From positions 1 through 64,000 of the forward strand of contig NZ_CAJHAJ010000010.1 of assembly GCF_904846345.1 (NCBI RefSeq): a stretch of 64,000 bases of DNA, in the 5' to 3' direction. This document shows positions 61,962-64,000 of the stretch, piece by piece. Made by a program: the position numbers and the translations under genes. The first letter of the stretch is position 1, and each line of letters starts with the position of its first letter. This DNA is from Psychrobacter maritimus. GTDB taxonomy: Bacteria; Pseudomonadota; Gammaproteobacteria; Pseudomonadales; Moraxellaceae. The notes below the pieces were generated by a model that saw nothing but the letters and a program-made list of their open reading frames with translations, did not search any database and was not told the origin of the DNA.

Positions 61962-63809
61962 TTAAGCACCTTTCTTACGACCGTGACGCTTACGCTCACT
62001 CTCAGTCAAGTAGCGCTTACGAAGACGAATGGCCTTCGGTGTTACTTCTACTAGCTCGTCATCTTGAATAAATTCAAGTGCCTGCTCAAGGGTAAACTTA
62101 ACCGCTGGCGTTAGGGTTAGCGCTTCATCAGTACCACTGGCACGGACGTTGGTCAACTGCTTAGCAGTCGTTGGGTTAACTGCCATGTCGTCGTTACGCG
62201 AGTTCAAACCAACGATCATACCTTCGTATACTTCTAGTTGTGGCTCAGCGAACAACTTACCGCGTTTTTGTAGGTTAAATAGCGCAAAACCTAGGCAAAC
62301 ACCCTTCGCCATAGAAACCAAGACACCATTAGAGCGAGCACCAACATCACCAACTTTCTGTGGGCCGTAATGTGAGAAGCTTGAGGTCATGATACCTGTA
62401 CCTGAAGTTAAGGTTAGGAACTCAGAACGGAAACCAATCAAACCACGTGCTGGCATTGTCGCTTCGATACGCATACGACCTTTACCATCAAGCTCCATAT
62501 TGGTCATCTCGCCTTTACGCAAGCCAACCTGCTCCATGATAGGACCTTGATGCGCGTCTTCGATATCAAAAACAACGTTTTCATATGGCTCTTGTAGCTT
62601 ACCGTCAACTTCTTTAACGATAACTTCTGGGCCTGAAACACCCATCTCAAAACCTTCACGGCGCATGTTTTCAATCAATACAGACAGATGAAGCTCACCA
62701 CGACCTGATACTTTAAATTTATCAGGAGACTCAGTGTCTTCTACACGTAGTGCCACGTTATGAATCAATTCACGCTCAAGACGCTCACGAATATTACGTG
62801 AGGTCACAAATTTACCTTCACGACCAGCAAACGGTGAATTGTTTACTTGAAAATTCATAGATACGGTTGGCTCATCGACAGTCAATGCTGGCAACGCTTC
62901 AACAGCGCTAGGATCACAAATTGTATCTGAGATATTAAGCGCATCGATACCAGTAATACAAACGATATCACCCGCTTGTGCATCTTCTACATCAATACGA
63001 TCAAGACCATGATAGCCCATAATTTTTAGAATACGGCCATTACGAGTATCGCCATTTTTATCAATGACAGTTACTGGTGTATTGGTCTTTACTTTACCGC
63101 GCTGGATACGGCCAATACCGATAACACCAACGAAGCTGTTGTAATCAAGGCTAGAGATTTGCATACGGAATGGCGCTTCAGCATCAACTTGAGGAGGCTG
63201 AACCACATCAACGATAGTTTTAAACAGCGGCGTCATATCGTCCGCTAAGTTGTCTGCTTCTAAGCCAGCAATACCATTCAATGCTGAGGCATAAACAACT
63301 GGAAAATCTAATTGCTCATCTGTCGCACCAAGGTTATCAAACAAATCAAAAATCTGATCCATTACCCAATCAGGGCGTGAACCTGGACGGTCAATCTTGT
63401 TAATAACAACAATCGGTTTTAGACCTTGCTCGAATGCTTTTTGAGTCACAAAACGTGTCTGTGGCATCGGGCCGTCAACGCCGTCAACGACTAATAGTAC
63501 GCAGTCAACCATTGACATAACACGTTCAACTTCACCACCAAAATCGGCATGACCTGGGGTATCAACAATGTTAATACGGTATTCAGTGCCATCAGTATCA
63601 TCTGTCCAGCGGATGGCTGTATTTTTTGCCAAGATGGTAATACCACGCTCTTGCTCAATATCACCTGAATCCATTGCACGTTCAGCAATGTTTGCACGAT
63701 CGCCAAAAGTACCAGATTGATGTAATAGCTTATCAACCAAAGTGGTTTTACCGTGGTCAACGTGGGCAATAATTGCAATGTTACGCAGGTGTTTGATATC
63801 GTTCGCCAT
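61962..63809 (-). CDS. typA: Ribosome-associated GTPase TypA/BipA
   Basis: 615 residues. TypA/BipA is a translational GTPase involved in ribosome assembly and growth in the cold. G1 [15 protein letters not shown] (about 15-29), G3 [16 protein letters not shown]4 [16 protein letters not shown]-like domains follow and end with the BipA-specific C-terminal domain and basic tail ([14 protein letters not shown]). Full length. Transcribed away from the right edge, with its own terminator. Confidence 0.97.
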   Translation of the reverse strand: MANDIKHLRNIAIIAHVDHGKTTLVDKLLHQSGTFGDRANIAERAMDSGDIEQERGITILAKNTAIRWTDDTDGTEYRINIVDTPGHADFGGEVERVMSMVDCVLLVVDGVDGPMPQTRFVTQKAFEQGLKPIVVINKIDRPGSRPDWVMDQIFDLFDNLGATDEQLDFPVVYASALNGIAGLEADNLADDMTPLFKTIVDVVQPPQVDAEAPFRMQISSLDYNSFVGVIGIGRIQRGKVKTNTPVTVIDKNGDTRNGRILKIMGYHGLDRIDVEDAQAGDIVCITGIDALNISDTICDPSAVEALPALTVDEPTVSMNFQVNNSPFAGREGKFVTSRNIRERLERELIHNVALRVEDTESPDKFKVSGRGELHLSVLIENMRREGFEMGVSGPEVIVKEVDGKLQEPYENVVFDIEDAHQGPIMEQVGLRKGEMTNMELDGKGRMRIEATMPARGLIGFRSEFLTLTSGTGIMTSSFSHYGPQKVGDVGARSNGVLVSMAKGVCLGFALFNLQKRGKLFAEPQLEVYEGMIVGLNSRNDDMAVNPTTAKQLTNVRASGTDEALTLTPAVKFTLEQALEFIQDDELVEVTPKAIRLRKRYLTESERKRHGRKKGA

Positions 63810-64000
63810 ATAAAATGCTCGTTTCGTCTTAAAAAAATGCAGTAGCAGTTAGCACCGCTGGATAAACTGTTACCACCAACCAAATAGACATGATTATTTT
63901 ATGATTAAATGATTGCGCAATAGGCACAATCGATTAATATTATTAAAATCAAAGACCTATGCTGGTAAATCCATCGTACAGATAGCTATGCTAATGTACA
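63810..64000 (-). other. typA leader and window end
   Basis: Upstream of typA. No gene, RNA or clear promoter identified; only AT-rich sequence. Confidence 0.35.

Noticed and set aside
63491-63883. 130-codon frame overlapping the typA start
   Set aside because: It is the same strand in another frame over the conserved GTPase domain of typA.

Overview
The window looks like chromosomal housekeeping DNA from a Psychrobacter-like member of the Moraxellaceae (Gammaproteobacteria). The basis is the gene order (tRNA-Thr/Tyr/Gly/Thr-tuf, serA divergent from a D-2-hydroxyglutarate dehydrogenase gene, a barA/gacS-cysM-rlmD-relA run), the moderate GC content with AT-rich spacers, the acidic proteins with Asn/Gln/Thr/Ser-rich linkers, and the absence of any flagellar or chemoreceptor gene. 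The genus is inferred from protein flavour and synteny, not from a search. I see no insertion sequence, prophage, integron or CRISPR array. Both ends are ordinary: the start of tuf at the left and typA with its leader at the right.

Layout. 1-1164: start of tuf and four tRNA genes, all on the minus strand. 1605-6639: minus-strand block with an FHA membrane protein, a DUF3298-type secreted protein, prfC and a lipoprotein. 6938-11960: ohr, polA, a small membrane protein and a very acidic small protein (plus). 12046-17850: hemH (minus), then metX-metW, a Sel1-repeat protein behind a hairpin-rich leader, and trhO. 17960-24982: serA with the divergent D-2-hydroxyglutarate dehydrogenase gene, a membrane-tailed BLUF photosensor, a GNAT-nitrilase fusion and a thioredoxin-like protein. 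25396-32912: ileS-lspA, then macro-domain, hemerythrin and cold-shock/DUF1294 genes lying between lspA and fkpB, then an aldo/keto reductase. 33098-40868: an acyltransferase, hflX, an lrgA/lrgB pair, a lytic transglycosylase, and rpsB-tsf (minus). 41269-45736: a five-gene minus-strand signalling operon. 46126-52189: Bcr/CflA transporter, crotonase and the BarA/GacS hybrid kinase (minus). 52652-61071: cysM, a 3'-5' exonuclease, rlmD, relA, mutM and a secreted small protein (plus). 61159-63809: mscL and typA (minus).

The best candidate for an uncommon system is 41269-45736. A periplasmic binding lipoprotein, a membrane-anchored CheA-type kinase lacking the CheW-binding domain, a stand-alone CheY-like receiver and two CheX-type phosphatase paralogues sit in one operon without receptor, CheW, CheR or CheB. 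It reads as a chemotaxis-derived phosphorelay re-used for something other than swimming.

Other connected themes are stress and stringent control (relA, hflX, typA, BarA), sulfur and methionine metabolism (metXW, cysM), and serine synthesis with recycling of 2-hydroxyglutarate. Many genes end in strong hairpin-plus-U-run terminators, which are listed. Several spacers hold short degenerate tandem repeats of 12-16 bp period, and many housekeeping proteins carry extra low-complexity linkers.
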